Origin: an uncultured Erythrobacteraceae bacterium
Lineage (GTDB): Bacteria > Pseudomonadota > Alphaproteobacteria > Sphingomonadales > Sphingomonadaceae
Assembly: GCA_950071875.1 (NCBI GenBank)
Contig: CATMNW010000115.1
Span: 1 to 7,400, forward strand
Direction of reading: 5' to 3'
Length of the DNA: 7,400 nt
Shown here piece after piece: positions 1 to 6,647 of the stretch (the first letter of the stretch is position 1; each line of letters starts with the position of its first letter). Below the pieces are notes generated by a model that saw only the letters and a list, made by a program, of their open reading frames with translations, did not search any database and had not been told where the DNA came from. A program made the position numbers and the translations under genes.

Positions 1-105
1 GACGAAAGCGAGTCCGTCGCCGGTAATGCGGTGGAGGATCGAGACCGCCATGTGCGGTCCCCATTTCCAGATCTGAAGGTGCGGTGCGATCGGGCGGTTG
101 GCCAT
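1..105 (-). CDS. sdhC: Succinate dehydrogenase cytochrome b556 subunit (5' part only)
   Basis: This is the N-terminal 35 residues of the membrane cytochrome b subunit that anchors succinate dehydrogenase (complex II) and helps form the ubiquinone and heme b sites in the inner membrane; the rest lies beyond the left edge. The reading begins MANRPIAPHLQIWKWG and continues MAVSILHRITG. The R-P...S-x-x-H-R-x-T pattern is the family signature; Ser22 and Arg26 match the quinone-site Ser and Arg known in the E. coli subunit. The ATG at 105 is the only sensible start: an in-frame TAA lies 13 codons upstream with no start codon between. A GGA about 10 nt before the ATG is a weak ribosome site. It is divergent from the SDR gene, so it should have its own promoter in 106-213 and presumably continues into sdhD-sdhA-sdhB. 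Identity is confident despite the short fragment. Confidence 0.9.
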   Translation of the reverse strand, partial: MANRPIAPHLQIWKWGPHMAVSILHRITGDGLAFV

Positions 106-213
106 TCGTTTCGTCCGGTAGAAGGAATTGGAACGCCTCCCTTAGCGATATGACAGTGCGTGACAAGGCACGCGGCCTCGACAAATTGCGCAAATTTTTC
201 GAATAGCGTGTGC
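106..213. promoter_or_regulatory. Divergent intergenic region sdhC / SDR
   Basis: These 108 bases separate two genes that point away from each other, so promoters for both should lie here. I see no convincing -35/-10 pair on either strand. Visible elements are an 8-bp palindrome TTGCGCAA (186-193) set in A/T-rich flanks, which is the most AT-rich spot of the region, and an AAGGGAGG on the minus strand (143-136) that is too far (30 nt) from the sdhC ATG to be its ribosome site. The promoter role is inferred from gene orientation only. Confidence 0.4.
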
Positions 214-924
214 ATGACATGCATCCTTCTTACCGGCTCGAGCCGTGGAATAGGCGCAGCGGCCAAGGCTGCGCTCGAGGCGCGCGGCGCCAAGGTGATC
301 GGCCAGGCCACCCAAAGTACCTCGATCGATACCGTCCCTGCCAACTTCTGCGAGCCCAGCGCAGCGCACGAATTGTGGGAAGCCGCGCTCGCCCGTTCCG
401 GTGGCGCAATCGACGTGTTGGTCAATAATGCCGGGCTGTTCGACCCCAACCCGCTGGACCGTTCCGACATCGAATGGCTCGATGCCTGGGAAGATACCAT
501 GCGGATAAACCTGACAGCATCTGCCCAGCTTTCCCGGTTCGCGGTGAGGCACTGGCAGGCGCGCGGCGTAGCCGGACGGATCGTCCACGTGGCGAGCCGC
601 GCGGGCCATCGCGGGGATTCGCCCGCGCATTGGCATTATGCAGCAAGCAAGGGCGGTATGCTGGCCATGCACAAGACCATCGCGCGCCAATATGCCGCCG
701 ACGGTATCCTGAGCTTTGCGATCACGCCCGGCTTCACCGATACGGCGATGGCCGGCGACTATCTCGAAAGCCGCGGGGGGCCTGGCCTCCTCGCCGACAT
801 CCCGCTTGGGCGCGTTGCCGAACCGGAGGAAATCGCGAGAATCGTCGAATTCTGTGCGCTCGATGCCCCGGCCAGCCTGACCGGCGCGACGCTCGACGCG
901 AATGGAGCGAGCTATGTGCGCTAG
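214..924 (+). CDS. SDR family NAD(P)-dependent oxidoreductase
   Basis: A 236-residue classical short-chain dehydrogenase/reductase, a cytoplasmic Rossmann-fold enzyme that oxidises or reduces a carbonyl/alcohol with NAD(P)(H); the substrate cannot be read from sequence. Motifs in order: TGSSRGIG cofactor loop at residues 7-14, NNAG at 71-74, catalytic Ser128 in VASRAG, catalytic Tyr142 and Lys146 in YAASK, PGF at 172-174, and a FabG-like end with DANGAS. Length is normal for the classical type. The frame is open back to a GTG at 160, but the ATG at 214 puts the glycine-rich loop at the usual distance from the N-terminus, so I prefer 214; no strong Shine-Dalgarno precedes either. Its stop overlaps the start of the metallo-beta-lactamase gene, so it heads the rightward operon. 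It is FabG-like in form, but nothing here places it in fatty acid synthesis. Confidence 0.88.
   Translation: MTCILLTGSSRGIGAAAKAALEARGAKVIGQATQSTSIDTVPANFCEPSAAHELWEAALARSGGAIDVLVNNAGLFDPNPLDRSDIEWLDAWEDTMRINLTASAQLSRFAVRHWQARGVAGRIVHVASRAGHRGDSPAHWHYAASKGGMLAMHKTIARQYAADGILSFAITPGFTDTAMAGDYLESRGGPGLLADIPLGRVAEPEEIARIVEFCALDAPASLTGATLDANGASYVR
904..907 (+). promoter_or_regulatory. Ribosome binding site deciding the metallo-beta-lactamase start
   Basis: GGAG lies 6 nt upstream of the ATG at 914, inside the end of the SDR gene. It favours 914 over the in-frame ATG at 902, which has no comparable site, and fits re-initiation by ribosomes finishing the SDR. Confidence 0.6.
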
Positions 925-1822
925 GTTCCTCGCCCTTGCCGGTATCGCGGTCCTCGCGGCCTGCGCCCCGCCCATCCAGACGCTGGCGCCCCTTCCCGAA
1001 CCCGAACAGGTCACGCCGCGCCAGTGGGCCGCAACCTGTTCCGAATGGGACGAGTGGGACAAGCCCGCCCCGCCCTACCGGATCCACGGATCGACCTACT
1101 ATGTCGGCACCTGTGGCATCTCCGCGATCCTGGTTGCAGGCGAAGGCGGCCACCTGCTGATCGACACGGGAACCGAAGCCGGCGCCAAGATCGTCCTCGA
1201 CAATATTGGCAAGCTCGGCTTCCGGCCCGAGGAAATCGCGAGCATCCTCTACAGCCACGAACATTTCGACCATGTGGGCGGACATGCGCTCGTCAGGGAA
1301 GCGAGCGGCGCACATGTCGTCGCGTCACCCGATGCTGCCGAGGTACTGCGAACCGGCGAAGACGGTTCGGGCGATCCGCAATATGGAATGCACGACCCGA
1401 TGGAACCTGTGGGTGTCGATGTGATCGTGCGCGACGGCGACACGGTCCGCAGCGAAACAGCCACTCTTACTGCGATTGCAACTCCCGGGCACACGCCGGG
1501 CGCGTTGAGCTGGGCCTGGCAATCGTGCGACGATGCAGGCGAATGCATCGGCATCGTCTATGCCGATTCGCTTTCCCCGATCAGCCGTGACGGTTATCGT
1601 TTCTCAGACAACCCCGAATATGTCGCCGGTTTCCGCGCCGGCCTGCAACGTCTGCGGGAAACCGATTGCGATCTCCTGCTGACACCCCACCCTTCTGCAA
1701 GCGGCATGGTGAAACGCGCAGCGACTGGCACGATGGCTGGCGGGACCACGTGCATCCAGTATGCCGATTCCATCGAAAAGCGTCTCGATGCCCGTCTTGC
1801 CGAGGAGGTCGCCGGTGGCTGA
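914..1822 (+). CDS. bla: Subclass B3 metallo-beta-lactamase, predicted lipoprotein
   Basis: A 302-residue zinc hydrolase of the metallo-beta-lactamase fold. Known B3 enzymes open penicillins, cephalosporins and carbapenems in the periplasm with two zinc ions. All expected ligands are visible: His115, His117, Asp119 and His120 in HEHFDH followed by VGG, His193 in TPGHTPG, and His259 in TPHPS. The H-x-H-x-D-H set with a His rather than a Cys at the second-site position separates B3 from B1 and B2. YADSLS near 216-221 matches the serine-containing stretch of L1-type enzymes, and HLLIDTG near 80-86 is the usual strand before the metal motif. The N-terminus has a hydrophobic signal ending in a lipobox LAAC with Cys17, so it is probably lipidated and membrane-tethered. 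It overlaps the SDR gene by 11 nt and prmA by 8 nt. Activity on a given drug cannot be inferred; another MBL-fold hydrolase is possible but less likely. Confidence 0.9.
   Translation: MCARFLALAGIAVLAACAPPIQTLAPLPEPEQVTPRQWAATCSEWDEWDKPAPPYRIHGSTYYVGTCGISAILVAGEGGHLLIDTGTEAGAKIVLDNIGKLGFRPEEIASILYSHEHFDHVGGHALVREASGAHVVASPDAAEVLRTGEDGSGDPQYGMHDPMEPVGVDVIVRDGDTVRSETATLTAIATPGHTPGALSWAWQSCDDAGECIGIVYADSLSPISRDGYRFSDNPEYVAGFRAGLQRLRETDCDLLLTPHPSASGMVKRAATGTMAGGTTCIQYADSIEKRLDARLAEEVAGG
1802..1808 (+). promoter_or_regulatory. Ribosome binding site deciding the prmA start
   Basis: GAGGAGG, a near-ideal Shine-Dalgarno, sits 6 nt before the GTG at 1815, within the last codons of the metallo-beta-lactamase gene. 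It decides for the GTG rather than the in-frame ATG at 1761, which would bury the start deep in the upstream gene. Confidence 0.75.
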
Positions 1823-2720
1823 CAGTTGGAAACTTTATGCCGAAGTGGCGAAGGACGTGGCGACAGCCGCGCTGGTCGCGCACGAGGAATCGCTCGATTT
1901 TCCTGCCAACTGGGTCGTCACGGGAATGGAAATCGCCGACGACCGTCCCGATGACTGGACTTTCGAAGTCTATTTCGACTGCAAGCCCGAACCTGCCGAC
2001 ATCGAGCTGGTTTCCGAGCTCTTTGCCGGAAAAGCACCGGATTTCGATGTGCAGAAACTGCCGGACACGGACTGGGTGACCGAAAGCCAGAAGGGCGTCG
2101 ATCCGATCCGCGCAGGGCGCTTTCACGTGCGCACGCCCGACCATCGTGCCGATGCGGACGCTGTCGATTTCGTCATCCCGGCCAGCCAGGCCTTCGGTAC
2201 AGGCCAGCACGAAACGACGGCCGGCTGCCTTGCCATGCTGGACCTGATGAAGCGCGAAGGCGTGGTCGCGCGCAATCACATCGATGTCGGCACCGGCACA
2301 GGCCTGCTCGCATTTGCCGCGATGAATTTGTGGCCCGGCGCCACTGCCACCGCATCGGACATCGACCCGGTATGCAGCGGTGTCGTTCAGGCGAACATGG
2401 CCGGCAACGGTATTGCCGAAGGTGACGGTCCGGGTGAACTTACCATGGTCATAGCCGACGGAATGGATGACGCGCTGCTGCGCCTGCGTGGCCCGTACGA
2501 CCTGTTCATCGCCAACATCCTGGCAGCGCCGCTCGTCGATCTCGCCCCGTCCTTTGCCGACGCGATCGAACCGGGTGGCAACCTGCTTCTGGCAGGACTA
2601 CTCGAAACGCAGGAAAAACGCGTGCGGCGGGCTTATACCGCCTGCGGTTTCCGGCTGTCGCGCCGCCTTGTGAAGGGTGACTGGTCGATCCTGTGGCTGC
2701 GCAAAAGCCCGGTGCGGTGA
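1815..2720 (+). CDS. prmA: Ribosomal protein L11 methyltransferase
   Basis: A 301-residue SAM-dependent methyltransferase that, in characterised members, trimethylates amino groups of ribosomal protein L11 in the cytoplasm. The N-terminal ~110 residues are the substrate-recognition domain (begins ADSWKLYAE). The PrmA hallmark FGTGQHETT is at 127-135, SAM motif I DVGTGTGLL at 157-165, the acidic residue of motif II in ASDIDP at about 180-185, and the NILAAPL active-site loop at 234-240, followed by PGGNLLLAGLL typical of the family end. Length is normal. The GTG start is supported by GAGGAGG 6 nt upstream. It overlaps the metallo-beta-lactamase by 8 nt and the next gene by 4 nt, so it should be translated with both. 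PrmA is generally dispensable in E. coli. Identity is confident. Confidence 0.95.
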   Translation: MADSWKLYAEVAKDVATAALVAHEESLDFPANWVVTGMEIADDRPDDWTFEVYFDCKPEPADIELVSELFAGKAPDFDVQKLPDTDWVTESQKGVDPIRAGRFHVRTPDHRADADAVDFVIPASQAFGTGQHETTAGCLAMLDLMKREGVVARNHIDVGTGTGLLAFAAMNLWPGATATASDIDPVCSGVVQANMAGNGIAEGDGPGELTMVIADGMDDALLRLRGPYDLFIANILAAPLVDLAPSFADAIEPGGNLLLAGLLETQEKRVRRAYTACGFRLSRRLVKGDWSILWLRKSPVR

Positions 2721-3400
2721 AACGCGTATCGAAGTGGCTGGCATGGGCCATAGCGATACCGGCGACAATGGTGACCGCGTTCCTGATTGCGGCATGGATC
2801 GGCAGCGCGATGCCGCGCAACGGCGATTGGCGTCAAGCCGATACCGGGGTCGACATCATGATCGAAACCAACGGTGTCCATACGGCCATCGTCATGCCGC
2901 TGGTTACCCGGCAAAAGGACTGGAGTACCGACTTTCCATCAAGCGACCTCGTATCTCCTTACCGCCCCTACACGCATGTTTCGGTAAGTTGGGGGGAGCG
3001 CGAGGTTTTTCTCAATACACCGACCTGGGCCGACATAACGCCCGGCACCATCATCGGGGCGTTATCCGGCGGAAACGGCCTGCTGCATGTCGCGCACTAC
3101 GTAAGGCCCGCACCCGGCGACGCCTTGCGTACCTTGCGCATTTCGGAAACCGAGTACGCTCGACTGGTTGCCGCGATCGAACGGAACGTCCTGCCGGCGG
3201 CCGAACGTGTCATCTATTCCGGCTATTTCGCCAATGACGTCTTCTATGACGCGCCGGGTAGTTATCACCTCGGAAATACCTGCAACCAGTGGACCAGCGA
3301 AACGTTGGCAAAAGCAGGCATAAGGACGGGCCGCTGGACACCGCTTGCGGGTGGCGTGATGCGCTGGGTACCCGAGCAAACCCTCGACAACCCGCAATAG
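2717..3400 (+). CDS. DUF2459 / TIGR02117 family membrane-anchored protein
   Basis: A 227-residue protein of a conserved family without an assigned reaction. An N-terminal hydrophobic segment (about residues 8-30) after a basic KRVSKW start should anchor it in the inner membrane with the rest in the periplasm. Family-typical stretches are ETNGVHTAIVMP (50-61), SWGEREVFLNTPTW (91-104) and GNTCNQWTSETL (186-197). His55 and Cys189, each in a highly characteristic motif, look like active-site residues of a cysteine hydrolase or acyltransferase, but that is inference. The GTG at 2717 overlaps the prmA stop by 4 nt (GTGA), so I chose it; an in-frame GTG at 2693 would add 8 residues, and neither has a good ribosome site, which fits coupling to prmA. 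The TIGR02117 name refers to occurrence near urease genes in some genomes; no urease gene is present here. Confidence 0.85.
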   Translation: MKRVSKWLAWAIAIPATMVTAFLIAAWIGSAMPRNGDWRQADTGVDIMIETNGVHTAIVMPLVTRQKDWSTDFPSSDLVSPYRPYTHVSVSWGEREVFLNTPTWADITPGTIIGALSGGNGLLHVAHYVRPAPGDALRTLRISETEYARLVAAIERNVLPAAERVIYSGYFANDVFYDAPGSYHLGNTCNQWTSETLAKAGIRTGRWTPLAGGVMRWVPEQTLDNPQ

Positions 3401-3419
3401 GCACGGCTAGACGCCCACC

Positions 3420-3989
3420 ATGCCCGAAGTCACAGAGCCTCCGGTCTCCGGACCCGGGACCCTTCCTTCAACCAATCCGAACCATCTCGTCACGCGGCGC
3501 CGCTCCCTGGCGAAGGCGATATCCTGGCGCATCGTCGGCTCGCTCGATACGCTGCTGCTTTCCTTCCTGCTGATTACCTATCTGGGACCGGTGTTCGGTC
3601 TCGATCACTCCACAGGCGAAGCAATGGGCACGGCCAGCCTGATTGCGGTGACGGAAGTCATCACCAAGATGGTGCTGTACTATTACCACGAACGGTTCTG
3701 GGAAACGCGCAACTGGGGCACTTCGGCTGCCGGGACCGGCCGGCGCGAAAGCTATTCACGCACCACGACCAAGACCGCAACCTGGCGCATCGTCGCGTCA
3801 CTGGATACAACGCTGCTGGCCTGGCTGTTTACAGGAAGTGTGGCGACAGCCCTTTCCATTGGCGGGCTGGAAGTCGTCACCAAGCTGGTCCTTTATTTCT
3901 TTCACGAACGGATCTGGGCAAATGTCGCTTATGGCGTGGTTTCTTCCGATGCGCCGGGACGATCTTCGGGAGAACCGGTGGAAGCCTGA
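3420..3989 (+). CDS. DUF2061 membrane protein with two tandem domains
   Basis: A 189-residue predicted inner-membrane protein of unknown function. It contains two copies of the DUF2061 unit: residues ~28-98 and ~115-170. Each has a [ST]WRIV-x-SLDT-x-LL helix start and ends with EV[IV]TK[ML]VLY-x(2)-HER-x-W, so four membrane segments are expected. The first copy carries a longer loop (about 55-70). An identical 15-nt stretch (3523-3537 and 3781-3795) remains at the DNA level. The N-terminal ~25 residues are Pro/Ser/Thr-rich and probably disordered. The ATG at 3420 is 19 nt after the previous stop, so the gene likely ends the rightward operon; no clear Shine-Dalgarno is seen. Its last 61 nt overlap the end of the opposing beta-lactamase-fold gene. 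Confidence 0.85.
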   Translation: MPEVTEPPVSGPGTLPSTNPNHLVTRRRSLAKAISWRIVGSLDTLLLSFLLITYLGPVFGLDHSTGEAMGTASLIAVTEVITKMVLYYYHERFWETRNWGTSAAGTGRRESYSRTTTKTATWRIVASLDTTLLAWLFTGSVATALSIGGLEVVTKLVLYFFHERIWANVAYGVVSSDAPGRSSGEPVEA

Positions 3990-5074
3990 CCTTCGTATTG
4001 CGCAGCATCGTAAGCCACAGTCCTGCGCACGACTTCCTGCATCATTTCCATCCGTTCCGGCGTCGGCGTACGGGTTCGGGCGATCATCACCGCAACTGCA
4101 TACGTACGCCCTTCCGGCGAAGTGATCAGACCGACATCGTTATAGCCGGATTGCTCTCCGTCGAAAAACTGCCCGGTCCCGGTCTTGTGCCTTACCAGCC
4201 AACTCTCCGGCGCACCTGCCTTCAATCGTCGTGGACCGCTTTTCGTTCGTGAGAGTGTGCCCAGCAGCCGCTCGGTGGAGGCCGCCGACAGCAGATCGCC
4301 CTTGAACAGGCGCGCCAGGGCTTCAGCAATCGCAACTGGCGGCGCTCCGTCGAGCGGATCTGCAAGATAGCTTTCGAATGCCGCCCGCCGGACATCGTCG
4401 GAAACTCTGTCGCGTGCATCGAAAAATGCCGGCCCGACCGAATAGGACTGCCGCCATTCGAGCCCGGCGATGGCACTTTGCTTGGTGCGTTCATCGGTTC
4501 CGAAACGAATACTGGCCAAGCCGTTACTGTCGAGGAAGTCCTGTACCGTTTCGGGTCCACCTACCCTGCGCAGGATCCGATCGTTTGCCGTATTGTCGCT
4601 TTGCGTAATGGCTCGGTCGATCAGGTCTGCATAACTGGACGAAAAGCTTCCGTCGCGAACGACAATCCGGCGGACCGGCTGGTAGAACACGGTAAGATCG
4701 GCGCTGCGCAGTACGACCGGTTCGGCGAGATCGAGATTGCCGCGGTCGACAGCATCCAGTGCGGTCATGGTCACCCACAGCTTGCTGACGCTTTGCTGCG
4801 GGAAAAGCTGCAAACCATTGAAGTGAAAGGTGCGCTCTGCCTGCAGGTCCTGCACAGCGATTCCCACGTGGCCGCTGAACGTCCCTCCGATGCGGCTTAT
4901 ATCGCGATCGAGCGCCTGCTCGGCCGGCGTCAGGGGAACAGGCTCGACCTCGCTGGCAGCCTGTTCGACCAGCGGATCGCTGCGAACGGGATCCATCCTT
5001 GGAAGCCAGACCACCATGAGCGCGAGCAGGAGAATGGGGATGACGATCAGCAGGAAACGGAAAGGTAGGGTCAC
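3929..5074 (-). CDS. Class A beta-lactamase-fold serine hydrolase, membrane-anchored
   Basis: A 381-residue serine hydrolase of the penicillin-recognising class A fold. The nucleophile motif is Ser95-x-x-Lys98 (SVSK), the second motif Ser159-Asp-Asn161 (SDN in QSDNTAND), and the third Lys297-Thr-Gly299 (KTGTG). Glu195 lies exactly 34 residues after the SDN Asn, where Glu166, the deacylation base, sits in class A enzymes, so hydrolysis rather than only binding is plausible. Two departures are visible: the usual ExxLN reads ERTKQ, and Glu to KTG is 102 residues instead of the usual 68, an insertion of about 34 residues after the Omega loop. Residues ~5-24 form a hydrophobic segment without a clear cleavage site, so it is probably a signal anchor with a periplasmic domain. 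The C-terminal ~25 residues are polar and likely disordered. The GTG start follows AAGGGGG closely. It lies 41 nt behind the flavoprotein gene. A PBP-like or non-lactamase role cannot be excluded. Confidence 0.85.
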   Translation of the reverse strand: MTLPFRFLLIVIPILLLALMVVWLPRMDPVRSDPLVEQAASEVEPVPLTPAEQALDRDISRIGGTFSGHVGIAVQDLQAERTFHFNGLQLFPQQSVSKLWVTMTALDAVDRGNLDLAEPVVLRSADLTVFYQPVRRIVVRDGSFSSSYADLIDRAITQSDNTANDRILRRVGGPETVQDFLDSNGLASIRFGTDERTKQSAIAGLEWRQSYSVGPAFFDARDRVSDDVRRAAFESYLADPLDGAPPVAIAEALARLFKGDLLSAASTERLLGTLSRTKSGPRRLKAGAPESWLVRHKTGTGQFFDGEQSGYNDVGLITSPEGRTYAVAVMIARTRTPTPERMEMMQEVVRRTVAYDAAQYEGQASTGSPEDRPGASEETTP

Positions 5075-5115
5075 CCCCCTTCAACGTACAGCCGCTTGCA
5101 AGTTCCGCTATTCTT

Positions 5116-6585
5116 TCAGGAAGTCAGCCCCGAATCCGCTGCATGTTCCCCCGGCAGGGGCCGACCGACGTCGAGCAGAGCCCGGACACGCTCGGAAAAC
5201 ATCAGATTGCCCTGGGGATAATGCTTCTCGTGAATCCGCACGAGGGCATCGAGCTTGTCGGGACCCAGCGCATCGCGGAATTGCGGCCCCAGCGCGCTTT
5301 TGCCGAAATGCGGGCGGGTGTCGGGCTCGTACTGCATGACCAGTCTTTGCAGCCGTTCCAGCCACGCATAGTCGCGCGGATCGGCAAACAGGTCGATCGC
5401 AGCCATCGGTTGATGGGCATTGGCTGCAAAGTGCGGGTGAGCGGTGTCCGGCAATTCACGCACGGAGATGATGCCCTTCAGATAAAAGCCCAGGTCGCGC
5501 AGGTCGTCGGCTTCGCGCATGATGAACTTCACCACGGCCGGCGCCTTTTCCAAGGGTACGAAGAACGCCAGGTTGTAACCGGTGAAGGTGGTGGAAAAGA
5601 GGCCGCGCGTGATGCTCGGGGCCCGGCTTTCCTTCAGTCCGGGCTTGGGATCGTAAAGGTAATCCAGATCGCCTGGGTCGGTAATTACCCGTTCGCTTTG
5701 CTTGAGATCCAGCCAGTCGATGAACCGCTGCATGGCTCGGCGCAGTCGCGGCAGGAAGCGGTCGAGCCGATAATAGTGCTTGAGAACCCAAGCGGCCATC
5801 TTGCCGCTTCCGCTGGCCTTTGGATGCGCGCCGGGCCCCTGCGATTTGTCGCATTGCGACAGGACGTGAAGCATGATGACCGGATCGTTCGGGTCGGTAT
5901 AGGGCATGACGGCCCAGTTCACGGCCATCGCCCCCTGCTTGAGTTCGGCCAGTTTGGACATGCGGCTCATCGAACTGACCGAAATATACGGCTCCAGCGG
6001 CTTGGTCTCCAGCACCAGTTCAACGATCGGTGCGATAGTTCCGAAGGACAGGGCCACATGGGCAAATTCCGGATCGCCGCGCGAAAGCGTCACGCGGTTA
6101 CCGGCCCCGTCCAGGAAAGTGAGTTCCACGATACTGTCGGCCATGACCGCACGCGGGCCGAAGCCATGGGTGCCCGTGGCAAGCGCCCCGATGACCGACT
6201 GTTCCATGTAATTGCCGGAATTGAGCAGTCCGCGATAATGTTCGTCGCGCAGATAGGTCTTCAGATCGCGGATCGATACCGACGCCCCGACCCGCACGGT
6301 CTGGCTGACCGGATCGTAGGACATGGCGTTCAAGCCGCCCTCGCGCATCAGCATCGCCGTGACGCCGGGGATGACCTGCACACCATTGTAACTGTGCGAT
6401 TGCCCGACGCAGCAATATTTGCCCTCGGCGATCAGCTTGCCGAGACTTGTCTCGTCCTTCGGGATGCGCGCTTCGGTCAGCGTGCGAAAGACGTGAATGA
6501 AGGAGCGCACCCAGCGCTTTCCTTCCGCGCCTACGGCGCGCGCGTCCGCCCTGCGCGTCATCTCCCGGCGAATACTGCCAATCAC
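5116..6585 (-). CDS. FAD-binding oxidoreductase, D-arabinono-1,4-lactone oxidase-like
   Basis: A 489-residue flavoprotein of the VAO/PCMH family, resembling aldono-lactone oxidases (L-gulono-, L-galactono-, D-arabinono-1,4-lactone oxidases), which oxidise sugar lactones or alditols. The N-terminal FAD domain has GQSHSYNG at 61-68, where His64 sits at the position that in several relatives bonds FAD covalently, and ATGTHG at 136-141, a signature of this group. The C-terminal ALO domain carries RPHFGK at 424-429, equivalent to the H-W-x-K active-site motif of lactone oxidases, with Phe for Trp. It is some 50 residues longer than typical members; much of the excess seems to be a basic, Trp/Tyr-rich stretch around 255-320. 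There is no signal peptide, so it is probably cytoplasmic. The GTG start at 6585 has GAGGGGG 9 nt upstream; ATG at codon 9 is an alternative. The substrate cannot be assigned. Confidence 0.85.
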   Translation of the reverse strand: MIGSIRREMTRRADARAVGAEGKRWVRSFIHVFRTLTEARIPKDETSLGKLIAEGKYCCVGQSHSYNGVQVIPGVTAMLMREGGLNAMSYDPVSQTVRVGASVSIRDLKTYLRDEHYRGLLNSGNYMEQSVIGALATGTHGFGPRAVMADSIVELTFLDGAGNRVTLSRGDPEFAHVALSFGTIAPIVELVLETKPLEPYISVSSMSRMSKLAELKQGAMAVNWAVMPYTDPNDPVIMLHVLSQCDKSQGPGAHPKASGSGKMAAWVLKHYYRLDRFLPRLRRAMQRFIDWLDLKQSERVITDPGDLDYLYDPKPGLKESRAPSITRGLFSTTFTGYNLAFFVPLEKAPAVVKFIMREADDLRDLGFYLKGIISVRELPDTAHPHFAANAHQPMAAIDLFADPRDYAWLERLQRLVMQYEPDTRPHFGKSALGPQFRDALGPDKLDALVRIHEKHYPQGNLMFSERVRALLDVGRPLPGEHAADSGLTS

Positions 6586-6594
6586 CTGTCGTGT

Positions 6595-6601
6595 CCCCCT
6601 C
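6595..6601 (-). promoter_or_regulatory. Ribosome binding site of the flavoprotein gene
   Basis: On the minus strand this reads GAGGGGG, 9 nt before the GTG at 6585. It supports that GTG over the ATG eight codons further in, which has its purine run directly against the start codon. Confidence 0.55.
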
Positions 6602-6647
6602 TGGTCACCCCTGACACCACAAGTCTACCGCGCCCGACAACAATTGG

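Larger units (their letters stand above)
214..3989 (+). other. Predicted five-gene operon
   Basis: SDR, metallo-beta-lactamase, prmA, DUF2459 and DUF2061 genes share direction, with overlaps of 11, 8 and 4 nt and one gap of 19 nt. No terminator-like hairpin with a T-run is seen between them. Co-transcription and translational coupling are inferred from this spacing. The members have no obvious shared pathway. Confidence 0.7.

Noticed and set aside
136..143. AAGGGAGG on the minus strand as the sdhC ribosome site
   Set aside because: It is 30 nt from the only valid ATG and there is no in-frame start at a normal distance, so it is probably chance.
160..213. N-terminal extension of the first SDR from the GTG at 160
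   Set aside because: The extra 18 residues are not SDR-like and would push the cofactor loop too far from the N-terminus; no ribosome site supports 160.
142..1062. A 306-codon minus-strand open frame opposite the first SDR
   Set aside because: The plus strand carries clear SDR motifs throughout; the antisense frame has no recognisable motif and reflects GC-rich codon structure.
914..1822. Reading the zinc hydrolase as glyoxalase II or another general MBL-fold enzyme
   Set aside because: The exported lipobox protein, the His115/His117/Asp119/His120/His193/His259 ligand set and YADSLS match subclass B3 better.
1581..2279. Long minus-strand open frame opposite the metallo-beta-lactamase and prmA
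   Set aside because: It runs across the junction of two well-supported plus-strand genes and shows no family motif.
3401..3419. Terminator between the DUF2459 and DUF2061 genes
   Set aside because: The 19-nt gap has no hairpin and no T-run.
4478..5068. A 196-codon plus-strand frame opposite the serine hydrolase
   Set aside because: It is a shadow of the minus-strand gene, whose SxxK, SDN and KTG motifs settle the coding strand.
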